Origin: an uncultured Bacteroidales bacterium | GTDB lineage: Bacteria > Bacteroidota > Bacteroidia > Bacteroidales > Paludibacteraceae | NCBI GenBank assembly: GCA_902798015.1 | Contig: CADBVL010000005.1 | Coordinates: 1-46,716 of the forward strand | Direction of reading: 5' to 3' | Length of the DNA stretch: 46,716 nt | Shown: piece by piece, positions 9,574 through 18,285 of the stretch | Layout of the letters: the number at the start of each line of letters is the position of its first letter | Numbering within the stretch: position 1 is the first letter of the stretch | Translations under genes and position numbers: made by a program | Notes under the pieces: model-generated | Told to the model about the DNA's origin: nothing | Databases searched by the model: none | Seen by the model: the letters and a program-made list of their open reading frames with translations, nothing else

Positions 9574-9606
9574 TTGACTGTCGGTTGACCGTCGGCTGAC
9601 CGTCGG
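9574..9606. repeat. Three-unit 11-bp tandem repeat in the ABC-F C-terminal linker
   Basis: Units TTGACTGTCGG (9574), TTGACCGTCGG (9585) and CTGACCGTCGG (9596). The minus-strand reading is in frame (TDGQPTVNRQSKPG), in the linker before the C-terminal coiled coil. Confidence 0.8.
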
Positions 9607-9953
9607 TGAGAGGTAGTTTTTGCCTTATTTCCAACTCTGTGAGGTTAGTCATCTTTTTCGCACGGAGGAAATCGTATATTCCGCCGAGGTGTTCTTTGAC
9701 TATTCCTCCGCCGAACTCATAGACTTTGCTAACGAGTCCGTTCAGGAAATCGCGGTCGTGACTGACGCATATTAGGGTGCCGTTAAAGTCCTGCAGTGCA
9801 TTTTTGAGCACATCTTTGGACTGCATGTCCAGGTGGTTGGTGGGCTCATCGAGGATGAGTACATTACAAGGCTCGAGTAACAATCGTATCATAGCCAGAC
9901 GGCTTCGTTCTCCTCCGCTGAGCACTTTTACTTTCTTGTCAGATGCTTCGCCG

Positions 9954-9975
9954 CCGAACATAAACCGAACATAAA
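9954..9975. repeat. Exact 11-bp tandem duplication (frameshift cause)
   Basis: CCGAACATAAA at 9954-9964 is repeated without change at 9965-9975. One copy restores the ABC-F frame; two copies shift it. The unit has the same 11-bp length as the repeat at 9574 in this gene and the one at 22118, but a different sequence. Confidence 0.95.
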
Positions 9976-11149
9976 CGCCCCCAAGATGTCCCGTATCTTT
10001 GTCCGGATGTCTCCTACGGCGACATAGTCAATGGTCTCAAACACCGTATTTTCTTCGTCTAATAGCGCAGCTTGGTTCTGGGCAAAATAGCCAATCTTGA
10101 CATTATGCCCGATTTTGAGGGTTCCAAAATAATCCAGTTGCCCCATGATACATTTGACGAGTGTCGATTTACCTTCGCCGTTTTTTCCTACGAATGCCAC
10201 TTTTTCGCCGCGCCGGATAGTAAAAGTGACATCGTGAAAGACCGTGTGCTCCCCAAAGTCTTTGCGCAAATCCTCTACTATCAGCGGGAAGTCTCCGCTA
10301 CGCGGGGCAGGCGGGAAACGCAAGTTCAGTTTACTGGTGTCTTCCAGGTCCACTTCGAGACGTTCCAGTTTCTCCAGTTGCTTGATACGACTCTGTACCT
10401 GTACGGCTTTGGTCGCTTTGTAGCGGAAACGCTCAATGAACTCCTCCGTGTCCTGAATCATCTTCTGCTGGTTCTGGTACGCTCTTACCTGTTGCTCGTG
10501 CCTTTCTTTGCGTAACTCCACAAAGCGGCTATAATTAACATTGTAATCATAAATTCGTCCTAAAGTGATCTCAATTGTCCGACCGCACACATTATCAATA
10601 AACGCCCTGTCGTGACTCACCATCAACACCGCGCTCTGACTGCTTTTGAGGAAGTCCTCCAACCACTGAATGGACTCGATATCCAGGTGGTTTGTCGGCT
10701 CGTCGAGTAATAGCAGATCCGGATGCCTCAAGAGGATCTTCGCCAACTCGATACGCATTCTCCATCCGCCGGAGAACTCCGAACACGGACGCTCAAAATC
10801 CTTGCGCTCAAAACCCAGACCGATGATCGTCCGGTCCATCTCGGCAATGAAGCGGGCATCATTTCCGTCGTCCTCTAATCCTTTATGCCCTTCATTTTTT
10901 ATTGTCATGACCTCTTCGCGTAAGGTCCTGTCATCATGGAAAAGCATGACTTGCGGCAGGTATCCGATCGTCATATCCGCTTCCCGGGCGATTCGTCCGC
11001 TTGTCGGCTGATATTCTCCTGCGATCAGACGCAACAGGGTTGTTTTGCCGGCACCGTTCTTACCCACCAATGCCACGCGCTCCTTGCGATTGATAAGGAA
11101 CGTAATGTCGTCCAACACGGGACGGGCGGAGAACTCCATACTTACATGA

Positions 11150-12226
11150 TCAATGGTCAGCATGCGTAAGAACGATTTGATGGTTAATAACTCTCCAAAG
11201 GAGCAGTGTCAATATAGTGGCAAAACCGAAGTCGGTCAATAACAGTAACCAATTACTCCAATTCCTTCCGATGATTCCAATCCCGATAAATAGCACACTT
11301 GCACTCAGCAACACGCAAGTCGTCTGTATATGATTCAACCCCGTGCGCAACAACAGATGATGAATATGATTCTTATCCGGTTCGAAGAGCGGCCTGCGCT
11401 GCTTGAGACGCGTCAGGCTGACACGGACGGCGTCGAATAACGGCACGGTCAACACACAAACCGCCACTGCCGGTGCTGCATTCATGTGGAGTGTTTCCGA
11501 GACAATATGGTACGCATTGATCTCGCAGAAATGGAAGATAAACGCCGTCAGCAAGTAACCTAACAACAAACTCCCCGAATCGCCCATAAAGATCTTATCC
11601 CGTTTGCCGAATACGTTGTAAATGAAGAAGACCGCCAGTACACCAATCATGCCGATGGCCATATTGGACCAAACTGTTTCGCCCGCCAAGCCAAAATAAA
11701 TCGCGAAAAAGAGGCAGTACAAAATCCCCAAACCGCTGGCCAATCCGTCAATGCCGTCAATGAGATTGATTGCATTGATGACGGTCAAAAGGACAGCGAA
11801 CGATACGAGATAACTCGGAATAATTCCTATTTCCTCGATGCCGAACAAGCCATGCAGGTGGGTGAGGCGAATGTCGGCAAAACCGATAAGGGCAATGCCG
11901 GCCAATGTTTCACCCAGTAGTTTTGCAGTAGGCCGTAACACCAATACATCGTCTGTAAAACCGACCACCATGATGACAAATAATCCAATCAGGAAAAACG
12001 GCGGCTGCTCTATCGGAGTGCATAGCAGGTATGTCAACATAAACGAGAAGCATATATTCAATCCGCCGATATTAGGCACCTCGCCGTCATGACTCATTCG
12101 CTTGTTCGGCCGCACGACAAAACCTTTTGTCTTTGCTACGCGGATGACCACAGGCATAAACAAGGCGCCGAATATAAAACTCAGCAAACCAATCAGATAA
12201 CTATGTGCTATCAGCGCGTTTTGCAT
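11150..12226 (-). CDS. WecA/TagO-like undecaprenyl-phosphate sugar-1-phosphate transferase
   Basis: A 358-residue multi-pass membrane protein of the MraY/WecA family. Conserved motifs: NIGGLNI near the N-terminus, GFTDDVLVLRP, NLIDGIDGLASG, the catalytic-loop FMGDSGSLLLGY, and NHIHHLLLRTGL, the histidine-rich loop that marks WecA rather than MraY. It loads a sugar-1-phosphate from a UDP-sugar onto undecaprenyl phosphate at the inner membrane, the first step of surface-glycan synthesis. Its start overlaps the stop of the CapD-like gene by one base (TAATG), and its end overlaps the ABC-F start by 14 bp. Confidence 0.9.
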   Translation of the reverse strand: MQNALIAHSYLIGLLSFIFGALFMPVVIRVAKTKGFVVRPNKRMSHDGEVPNIGGLNICFSFMLTYLLCTPIEQPPFFLIGLFVIMVVGFTDDVLVLRPTAKLLGETLAGIALIGFADIRLTHLHGLFGIEEIGIIPSYLVSFAVLLTVINAINLIDGIDGLASGLGILYCLFFAIYFGLAGETVWSNMAIGMIGVLAVFFIYNVFGKRDKIFMGDSGSLLLGYLLTAFIFHFCEINAYHIVSETLHMNAAPAVAVCVLTVPLFDAVRVSLTRLKQRRPLFEPDKNHIHHLLLRTGLNHIQTTCVLLSASVLFIGIGIIGRNWSNWLLLLTDFGFATILTLLLWRVINHQIVLTHADH

Positions 12227-14139
12227 TATTGCGGGTCGAGTTGCTCGTAAACGGAATTCTTACTGATGTATTCCGGCACCAGTTGTTTCATCATTTTGAC
12301 GGTCGTAAAGGCCTTGTCTTGATGACTCGTTTCTATCAGTTGGTCAATCAGTTTGCTTACTTTGTCGTAGTCGAATTCGCGAACACGAGCAATCATGATC
12401 ATGTTGTTGCTCGTCGGGAGCGTTAACTCCTTTTGGTTCAGCAGTTCTTCGTATAGTTTTTCGCCCGGACGCAGACCCGTGAAAACAATCGGAATATCTT
12501 TCTCCGGCGTATAGCCCGCCAAACGGATCATGTTGCGTGCCAGATCCAGGATTTTCACCGGTTTACCCATATCGAAGACGAAAATCTCTCCGCCGTTCCC
12601 CAAGGTGCCGGCTTCCATCACCAGGCAGCACGCCTCCGGGATCGTCATGAAATAGCGGATAATATCCGGGTGGGTCACCGTGACCGGTCCTCCGGCGGCA
12701 ATCTGCTTCTGGAAATACGGGATGACGGAACCATTACTGCCGAGTACGTTGCCGAAACGGGTGGTGATGAACTTCGTACATTGAGGATTTTCTTTCTGCA
12801 GTTTATGGAAGAGAGACTGCACATATATCTCCGCAATACGCTTGCTGGCACCCATAATATTTGTCGGGTTGACAGCCTTGTCCGTAGAGATCATCACGAA
12901 ACGCTCTGCGCCGTATTTGACTGCCATGTCGGCCATGTTTTTCGTACCCGACACGTTCGCGCGAACAGCCTCGTTGGGATAACTCTCCATTAACGGGACA
13001 TGCTTGTAAGCGGCTGCATGATAGATGATATCCGGACGTAACTCGCTGAAAATCTGCTCGATACGTTCTCTGTCCCGAACGTCCGCAATAATCGGGATGA
13101 AACGTGCCTCCGGGAATTGCTTTTCTAAATCCAAACTCAAGTCATGCAGCGGAGACTCTGCTATCTCCAGCAGGATAGTCACTTGAGGACCGAATTTCTG
13201 GATTTGACGCACTAGTTCGCTGCCGATACTTCCGGCCGCTCCGCTGACGAGAACCACTTTGTTTTGGATAATCTGCCGCACATTTTCGGTGTTCACCTCT
13301 ATCTGCGGTCGCTCTAACAGATCCTCGATCCGGATAGCATCAATGCGCCCGATTCGTTGTGCATCAATATCGTTCGGGTTCTCTACACTTGTGAAATAGG
13401 GAGTTGTCAGGATGTGAATGTTATGGTCAATGAATATCTGTAAGTCCTTGGCCGGGTTGATCTCGCGCATTTTAAGCGGTGAGACAATGACATGGCGGAT
13501 ATTGCGCGCCTTCATCCAATCGAAGAGTTTCTTGTTGAGTTGCAAGACAGGCAAGCCGGCTACTTCGAAGCCATGTTCGCCGTCAGAGATAAATCCTACA
13601 GGGTGGTACGGCGTGTTGCCGGCAGAACGTAACATCTTGGCGATGGAAACACCGGCGTACTTAGTGCCGAAAATCAAAACACGCGGACTGCCGTTTCCGT
13701 ACTGCTGCAGCACTTCGCCGAACGTCTTGACGGCTACGCGCAGGGTGAATAGCAGTACAAAAGCAATTGGCACATAGATAGCGACAATCGTGTTAAAAAT
13801 CGGATGACTTGCTGTGCTCCAATCCATCACGCAGTTAAACAGGACAATAGCGACTCCGGTCGCCAGATTCGCCAACAGCACCTTGACCATGTCAATGAAT
13901 GTCGAGTAACGCAGAATACCGGAGAAGGTGTTAAAAGCTCCAAAGGCGATCATCTGTACGATGATGATCACAAGGTATTGTTGTCCGATCGGTAATATGC
14001 GCGGGTTATCGGAGGAGTAATTGAAATAGTTACTTCCGATCCATACACTAATCCAAAAGGCAATAGTGCACAGCAATAAATCCAATAATAAAACGCCCCA
14101 ACGGGGTAGATACCCCATATCAAACTTTAAGCTTTTCAT
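12226..14139 (-). CDS. CapD/PglF-like membrane UDP-sugar 4,6-dehydratase/epimerase
   Basis: About 637 residues from the ATG at 14139 (MKSLKFDMGYLPRW); starts at 14163 or 14118 are also possible. Four N-terminal membrane segments are followed by a CoA-binding-like domain (VLIFGTKYAGVSIAKML) and a C-terminal short-chain dehydrogenase domain. The latter has GAAGSIGSELVRQI for NAD(P), YHAAAYKHVPLME, STDKAVNPTNIMGASKR and TTRFGNVLGSNGSV. Such enzymes modify UDP-GlcNAc to make rare amino sugars. With the next gene (WecA-like) it can supply and load the first sugar of a surface glycan. It overlaps the end of uvrA by about 20 bp. Confidence 0.9.
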   Translation of the reverse strand: MKSLKFDMGYLPRWGVLLLDLLLCTIAFWISVWIGSNYFNYSSDNPRILPIGQQYLVIIIVQMIAFGAFNTFSGILRYSTFIDMVKVLLANLATGVAIVLFNCVMDWSTASHPIFNTIVAIYVPIAFVLLFTLRVAVKTFGEVLQQYGNGSPRVLIFGTKYAGVSIAKMLRSAGNTPYHPVGFISDGEHGFEVAGLPVLQLNKKLFDWMKARNIRHVIVSPLKMREINPAKDLQIFIDHNIHILTTPYFTSVENPNDIDAQRIGRIDAIRIEDLLERPQIEVNTENVRQIIQNKVVLVSGAAGSIGSELVRQIQKFGPQVTILLEIAESPLHDLSLDLEKQFPEARFIPIIADVRDRERIEQIFSELRPDIIYHAAAYKHVPLMESYPNEAVRANVSGTKNMADMAVKYGAERFVMISTDKAVNPTNIMGASKRIAEIYVQSLFHKLQKENPQCTKFITTRFGNVLGSNGSVIPYFQKQIAAGGPVTVTHPDIIRYFMTIPEACCLVMEAGTLGNGGEIFVFDMGKPVKILDLARNMIRLAGYTPEKDIPIVFTGLRPGEKLYEELLNQKELTLPTSNNMIMIARVREFDYDKVSKLIDQLIETSHQDKAFTTVKMMKQLVPEYISKNSVYEQLDPQ

Positions 14140-16879
14140 GTTGTGTATTAATAATTTGGGCAAGGTATTTGCCTGTGTAACTTTCTTTGCATTGTGCGAT
14201 TTGTTCCGGTGTGCCGGTGCAAACGATGCGTCCGCCTTGCGTGCCGCCTTCCGGTCCCAGATCGATTACATGATCGGCAGCCAGCACAACGGCGGGGTTG
14301 TGCTCGATAATAATCACCGTGTGCCCTTTGCTGATCAAGCGGTTCAAAGCATTGAGCAGCACTTCGATATCTTTATGATGCAAGCCTGTAGTAGGTTCGT
14401 CAAAGACGAAAATAGTAGGTTTGTTGTCTTCGGAGGCAAGGAACGATGCCAACTTCACGCGCTGGCTCTCTCCTCCGGACAAAGTACTGCTGCTCTGTCC
14501 CAGTTGCACGTATCCGATACCTACGTCCTGCAGCGGTTTGAGGCGTTTTACAATCTTCGCGCACTCCGGGTCTTCGCTGAAAAATTCTACGGCCTGATTC
14601 ACAGTCATGCATAACACATCGTAAATCGACTTGCCGCGGTAATGCACATCCAGGATATCTTGTTTGAACCGCTTCCCGTGGCATTGCTCGCACTCCAACA
14701 CCAAGTCCGCCATGAATTGCATCTCAATCGTGATGGTTCCTTCGCCCTGACAAGTCTCGCATCGCCCTCCCGGCGTGTTAAACGAGAAGTGTGAAGGGCT
14801 CAAACCTAATTGTTTTGCCAATGGTTGCTCGGCATATAGGCGGCGAATCTCGTCGTACGCTTTGAGGTACGTCACGGGATTGCTGCGACTGGATCTGCTC
14901 AGCGGATTTTGGTCCACGAACTCAATATCTTGCATCAAGTGAAGGCTACCGTGCAACTGCCCGAAATCACCCGTGTGCTCGGCAAAGACTCCGCCATAAT
15001 GTTTCTTTAGAGCAGGGTAGAGCACTTTGCTCACCAGACTCGACTTGCCGCTTCCACTCACACCCGTCACTACCGTCATTACATGCAGCGGGAAACGTAC
15101 CGTCAAGTTTTGCAGGTTGTTCTCGCACGCTCCTTCAATCTCGATATAATTATTCCAGTGTCGCCTTTGTGTCGGAATGTTGTAGGTGAACATCTCGGGG
15201 CGCGGTTTGCCTTCATACACCACTTCGCCGCCTAACCGTCCCGCTTTCGGGCCAATCTCGATAATATGGTCTGCGGCTGCGATGATATCTTCGTCATGCT
15301 CAACAACCACAATCGTGTTCCCCAAGTCGCGCAACTCCTTCAGTACGTGTATCAGCCGTTCCGTGTCGCGCGGATGGAGTCCGATAGAGGGTTCGTCCAA
15401 GACGTACAACGACCCCACCAGGCTGCTGCCTAAGGATTTTGCCAACTGGATACGCTGGCTCTCTCCCCCTGACAAGGTGTTGCTCATGCGGTTCAGCGTC
15501 AGGTAACTCAATCCCACGTCATGCATGAACTGCAGACGCTTGTCAATTTCCACGAGCAATATTTCGGCCGTTTGACGCTCGACATCCGTTAACCGGATAT
15601 GTTTGAACCACTCTTGTAACTCATTCAGCGGCATGGTACAAAGCGCCTGGATATTTTTCCCGCTCACCAGTACATAACTTGCCTCATTGCGTAAGTGCAA
15701 ACCGTGACATGCGGGACAAGTGGTACGACCTTTGTACCGCGCCAAAAGCACTTTGTATTGCAGGCGGTTGTATTGCTTGTCCTCCAATTCATGGAAGAAC
15801 TCATTCAACCCGCGGAAGTATTTGTTTCCAGTCCAGATAAGATGTTTCTGTTCCTGTGTCAAAGCATAGAACGGAGTGTGAATAGGGAAATTAAATTTCG
15901 CGGCATTCATCACCAACGCCTCCTGCCATTCTTTCATTTTCTCGCCCTGCCAGCACGCGATGGCCTGTTCATAAATAGACTTCGACTTGTCGGGTACCAC
16001 CAAGTCCGGATCAATACCTGTCACTACGCCTATACCTTTGCACTCCGGACATGCTCCCACTGGGTTGTTGAAATCGAACAGATGTTCGCTGGGCTCGATA
16101 AACTTTATTCCGTCTGCCTCAAAGCGCTCCGAGAAAACCTTGGTTCTTGGCCCTTGTTCGCTTTGAACATGTACTTGACACTCTCCTTTTCCTTCAAAAA
16201 ACGCCGTCTGGACACTGTCCGCAAAGCGATTACTCGTTGCTTGCTCTTTGTCCACTATCACACGATCAACCAAAAGGAATGCTTCGTGTCCTTCTGCCTG
16301 TTTCCATGTCTCGGCGTCCAAACGCACCGTGTCACCGTCAATCAGCAACCGACTGAATCCCTGACTTCGCCATAGCGCCAACTGCTCTTGCAGTGTCCGC
16401 CCTTCAAGCAGGATAATCGGACTCAGCAGGTACAAACGTGTTCCTTTCGGTTGGCTCTCCATGTACGCGACAACATCGCGGATCGTGTTTTTCTTCACTT
16501 CCTCTCCGCTCACGGGCGAGTACGTCTTGCCCACGCGCGCGTATAAAAGTTTGAGATAGTCGTAAATCTCCGTCACGGTACCTACCGTTGAACGGGGATT
16601 CCTGCTGCTCACTTTCTGCTGGATGGCGATAGCCGGCGGGATACCTTCTATCTTCTCTACGTCCGGTTTCTGCATGCGGCCCATGAACTGGCGTGCATAC
16701 GCGCTCAGACTCTCTACATACCTTCGCTGCCCCTCCGCATACAAAGTATCGAACGCCAGCGAACTCTTGCCGCTGCCGCTCACACCGGTCACCACAACCA
16801 ATTGATTGCGCGGTATATCTACCGTTACATGTTTCAGGTTGTGGGTGTCCGCTCCTTCTATTCGAATTATTTCCTGCAA
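14120..16879 (-). CDS. uvrA: Excinuclease ABC subunit A (UvrA)
   Basis: A 919-residue nucleotide-excision repair protein that recognises DNA damage with UvrB. It has two ABC ATPase modules: Walker A GVSGSGKSSLAFDTLYAEGQ and GVSGSGKSSLVSKVL, signatures LSGGESQRIQLAKSL and LSGGESQRVKLASFL, and Walker B LYVLDEPSIGLHPRD and IFVFDEPTTGLHHKD. Zinc-type cysteines are present in the UvrB-contact and C-terminal regions (CPECKGIG, CPACHG, CETCQGEG, CEQCHGK). The position that usually holds the first CxxC (after LLYARVGKTY) reads SPVSGEE, so that zinc site is absent. The gene overlaps the HU-LysM gene by 13 bp. Confidence 0.95.
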   Translation of the reverse strand: MQEIIRIEGADTHNLKHVTVDIPRNQLVVVTGVSGSGKSSLAFDTLYAEGQRRYVESLSAYARQFMGRMQKPDVEKIEGIPPAIAIQQKVSSRNPRSTVGTVTEIYDYLKLLYARVGKTYSPVSGEEVKKNTIRDVVAYMESQPKGTRLYLLSPIILLEGRTLQEQLALWRSQGFSRLLIDGDTVRLDAETWKQAEGHEAFLLVDRVIVDKEQATSNRFADSVQTAFFEGKGECQVHVQSEQGPRTKVFSERFEADGIKFIEPSEHLFDFNNPVGACPECKGIGVVTGIDPDLVVPDKSKSIYEQAIACWQGEKMKEWQEALVMNAAKFNFPIHTPFYALTQEQKHLIWTGNKYFRGLNEFFHELEDKQYNRLQYKVLLARYKGRTTCPACHGLHLRNEASYVLVSGKNIQALCTMPLNELQEWFKHIRLTDVERQTAEILLVEIDKRLQFMHDVGLSYLTLNRMSNTLSGGESQRIQLAKSLGSSLVGSLYVLDEPSIGLHPRDTERLIHVLKELRDLGNTIVVVEHDEDIIAAADHIIEIGPKAGRLGGEVVYEGKPRPEMFTYNIPTQRRHWNNYIEIEGACENNLQNLTVRFPLHVMTVVTGVSGSGKSSLVSKVLYPALKKHYGGVFAEHTGDFGQLHGSLHLMQDIEFVDQNPLSRSSRSNPVTYLKAYDEIRRLYAEQPLAKQLGLSPSHFSFNTPGGRCETCQGEGTITIEMQFMADLVLECEQCHGKRFKQDILDVHYRGKSIYDVLCMTVNQAVEFFSEDPECAKIVKRLKPLQDVGIGYVQLGQSSSTLSGGESQRVKLASFLASEDNKPTIFVFDEPTTGLHHKDIEVLLNALNRLISKGHTVIIIEHNPAVVLAADHVIDLGPEGGTQGGRIVCTGTPEQIAQCKESYTGKYLAQIINTQHEKLKV

Positions 16880-17997
16880 GCTTCTTCTGCTTCTTGAAGT
16901 AACTGCCTGTATGCAGCACTTGTGGTATCTTTCTGCGCTTTCGTCAGTTTCGGAACGCGGATAGGAGTACCTACTTCGATTTGACTCGGGTTGGAAATAT
17001 GGTCTTTGTTGGCGTCATAGATATACGGCCAATATGCTTTCGTGCCATAAAAACGCTTGGACATCCATGTCAGACGGCTTGCCTCGTGCATGGGCTCGAT
17101 AGTGATAAGGTCTTCGTATATCTGGTCGTCCGGTGTTTCAGAACCTTCCGTCTCGCCGGAGGCCTCCAGAAATTCAGCAAGAATCTGTTCTTCTGTCAAC
17201 TCCTCTTCGATCACAGAATCAATCGGCGCAGGAAGAACGGCAGCTGTCGTGTCCGTTGCAACGGCTACTTGCTCTGTCTGTTCTTGCTGCAATAGAGAAT
17301 CGATCCAGCCGCCCAACTGGCTGCGCAGGAAGAAATAGCCTACTAACAGCAGCAACAACAGAATGACTACACAAATCAGAGTGTCGCGTAAGAAATGATG
17401 TCTCTTCTCTTCTTTCTTCGGCGGTTCCGGTTCTTGAACCTGCTGGGACTGAGGAACATAAAATACCGGTTCCGGTTCCTTCACAGGTTCGGGTATCACA
17501 ACGGGTTCGGGTTCTTTAACTGGTTCGGGCGTCGGAAGTAATACCGGCTCCGGTTCCTTAACGGGCTTCTTTTCTTCTTCCTTCGGACTTTGTCCGAGTT
17601 CGCCTAAGATATCAACAATCTCTTCGGCTTGTGAACCCAATTTTTTAATCGGATCCACAACTGCGAAGTCTTCTCCCTTTCCTTCAGGGAGTGGCTGGGG
17701 TGAGACACCTCCTCGTTCAATTAACTCTTTCACTCCGGCTTCAGGAACAAAAGCCACTTTGTTATACCCATCGATGATGATAGCTTCACCGGTAGCTACA
17801 TTCACACTCTTGCGTGGCGCAACTGCTTGCAACTTGAAGATGCCCAAACCGTTGATTTTTACTTGTTTGTCGGTTTTCAAAGCCTCCACAATCTCCGCAT
17901 TTAATGCGGTCAGAAACGCATTCGCTTCTTTTTCGCTTACTCCTGCACGAGACGCCAAAATGCGGCGTAACTCGGTCCAACTAAGTTTCTCTGCCAT
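16867..17997 (-). CDS. Membrane-anchored HU-domain protein with C-terminal LysM-like domain
   Basis: A 376-residue protein with an unusual order of parts. Residues 1-95 form an HU/IHF-like DNA-binding fold (VKINGLGIFKLQAVAPR). Residues 96-110 (GVSPQPLPEGKGED) are encoded by a palindromic repeat also present in rimO. A Pro/Glu-rich repeat (PVKEPEPV units, 147-195) leads to one membrane helix (about 203-225). The part beyond it ends in a LysM-like domain (about 300-352: WMSKRFYGTKAYWPYI, GTPIRVPKL). With the HU part in the cytoplasm and LysM in the periplasm, it could link the nucleoid to peptidoglycan; this is inference. It follows the free HU gene by 3 bp and overlaps uvrA by 13 bp. Confidence 0.82.
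   Translation of the reverse strand: MAEKLSWTELRRILASRAGVSEKEANAFLTALNAEIVEALKTDKQVKINGLGIFKLQAVAPRKSVNVATGEAIIIDGYNKVAFVPEAGVKELIERGGVSPQPLPEGKGEDFAVVDPIKKLGSQAEEIVDILGELGQSPKEEEKKPVKEPEPVLLPTPEPVKEPEPVVIPEPVKEPEPVFYVPQSQQVQEPEPPKKEEKRHHFLRDTLICVVILLLLLLVGYFFLRSQLGGWIDSLLQQEQTEQVAVATDTTAAVLPAPIDSVIEEELTEEQILAEFLEASGETEGSETPDDQIYEDLITIEPMHEASRLTWMSKRFYGTKAYWPYIYDANKDHISNPSQIEVGTPIRVPKLTKAQKDTTSAAYRQLLQEAEEACRK
17671..17706. repeat. Palindromic GC-rich mini-element, copy 1 (in frame in HU-LysM gene)
   Basis: Core CTCCCTTTCCTTCAGGGAG with arms CTCCCT and AGGGAG, followed by TGGCTGGGGTGAG. It matches the copy at 19017-19051 at nearly every position. The host reads it as SPQPLPEGKGED. Confidence 0.75.
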
Positions 17998-18000
17998 ACC

Positions 18001-18279
18001 TTAGATCTTTTTGAGTTCATCTTTCAAGTTGTCAACAGGGCGGAAGACCAGTTGATTCTTTCCCGGGCTTATCGCGCGCTCACCTGTTCGCGGATGCACT
18101 ATAACGCGGGGGGAGCGTTCCTTCACTTCAAACGCACCAAAACCTTGTAGCGTCACAGCTTTGCCTGCCATGAGGTTTTCGCGCAAGATGGCATTGTTCG
18201 TGCTCATCAAGTGCTCTACTTGTTTCTTGCTTAAACCGGTAGCAACCGCTATCCGGCTGATTAAATCTTTCGTCAACAT
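18001..18279 (-). CDS. HU-family DNA-binding protein
   Basis: A 92-residue histone-like protein of normal length: helical dimerisation half (LISRIAVATGLSKKQVEHLM), core strand (VTLQGFGAFEVKERSPR) and the DNA-wrapping arm with the conserved proline region (HPRTGERAISPGKNQLVFRP). It bends and compacts DNA as a dimer. It lies 6 bp after rimO and 3 bp before the HU-LysM gene, so the soluble and membrane HU proteins are likely co-expressed. Confidence 0.93.
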   Translation of the reverse strand: MLTKDLISRIAVATGLSKKQVEHLMSTNNAILRENLMAGKAVTLQGFGAFEVKERSPRVIVHPRTGERAISPGKNQLVFRPVDNLKDELKKI

Positions 18280-18285
18280 GGTATA

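Larger units (their letters stand above)
9320..11163 (-). pseudogene. ABC-F family ATPase, disrupted by an 11-bp tandem duplication
   Basis: The gene encodes a soluble protein with two ABC domains, as in ABC-F translation factors (Uup/EttA type). The first domain is complete: GKNGAGKTTLLRL, EFSGGWRMRIELAKILL, LLLLDEPTNHLD. A coiled linker follows, then the second Walker A (GKNGEGKSTLVKC). The frame breaks at 9954-9975, where the 11 bases CCGAACATAAA occur twice in a row. Removing one copy gives GAFMFGGEASDKK and joins the second signature (LSGGERSRLA) and Walker B (LILDEPTNHLD), for a protein of about 610 residues. As written, the upstream product stops at 9928, and a second ATG at 9961 could start the remaining 213 residues. 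The C-terminal linker also contains an 11-bp repeat. Cytosolic; probably acts at the ribosome E site. Confidence 0.85.
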
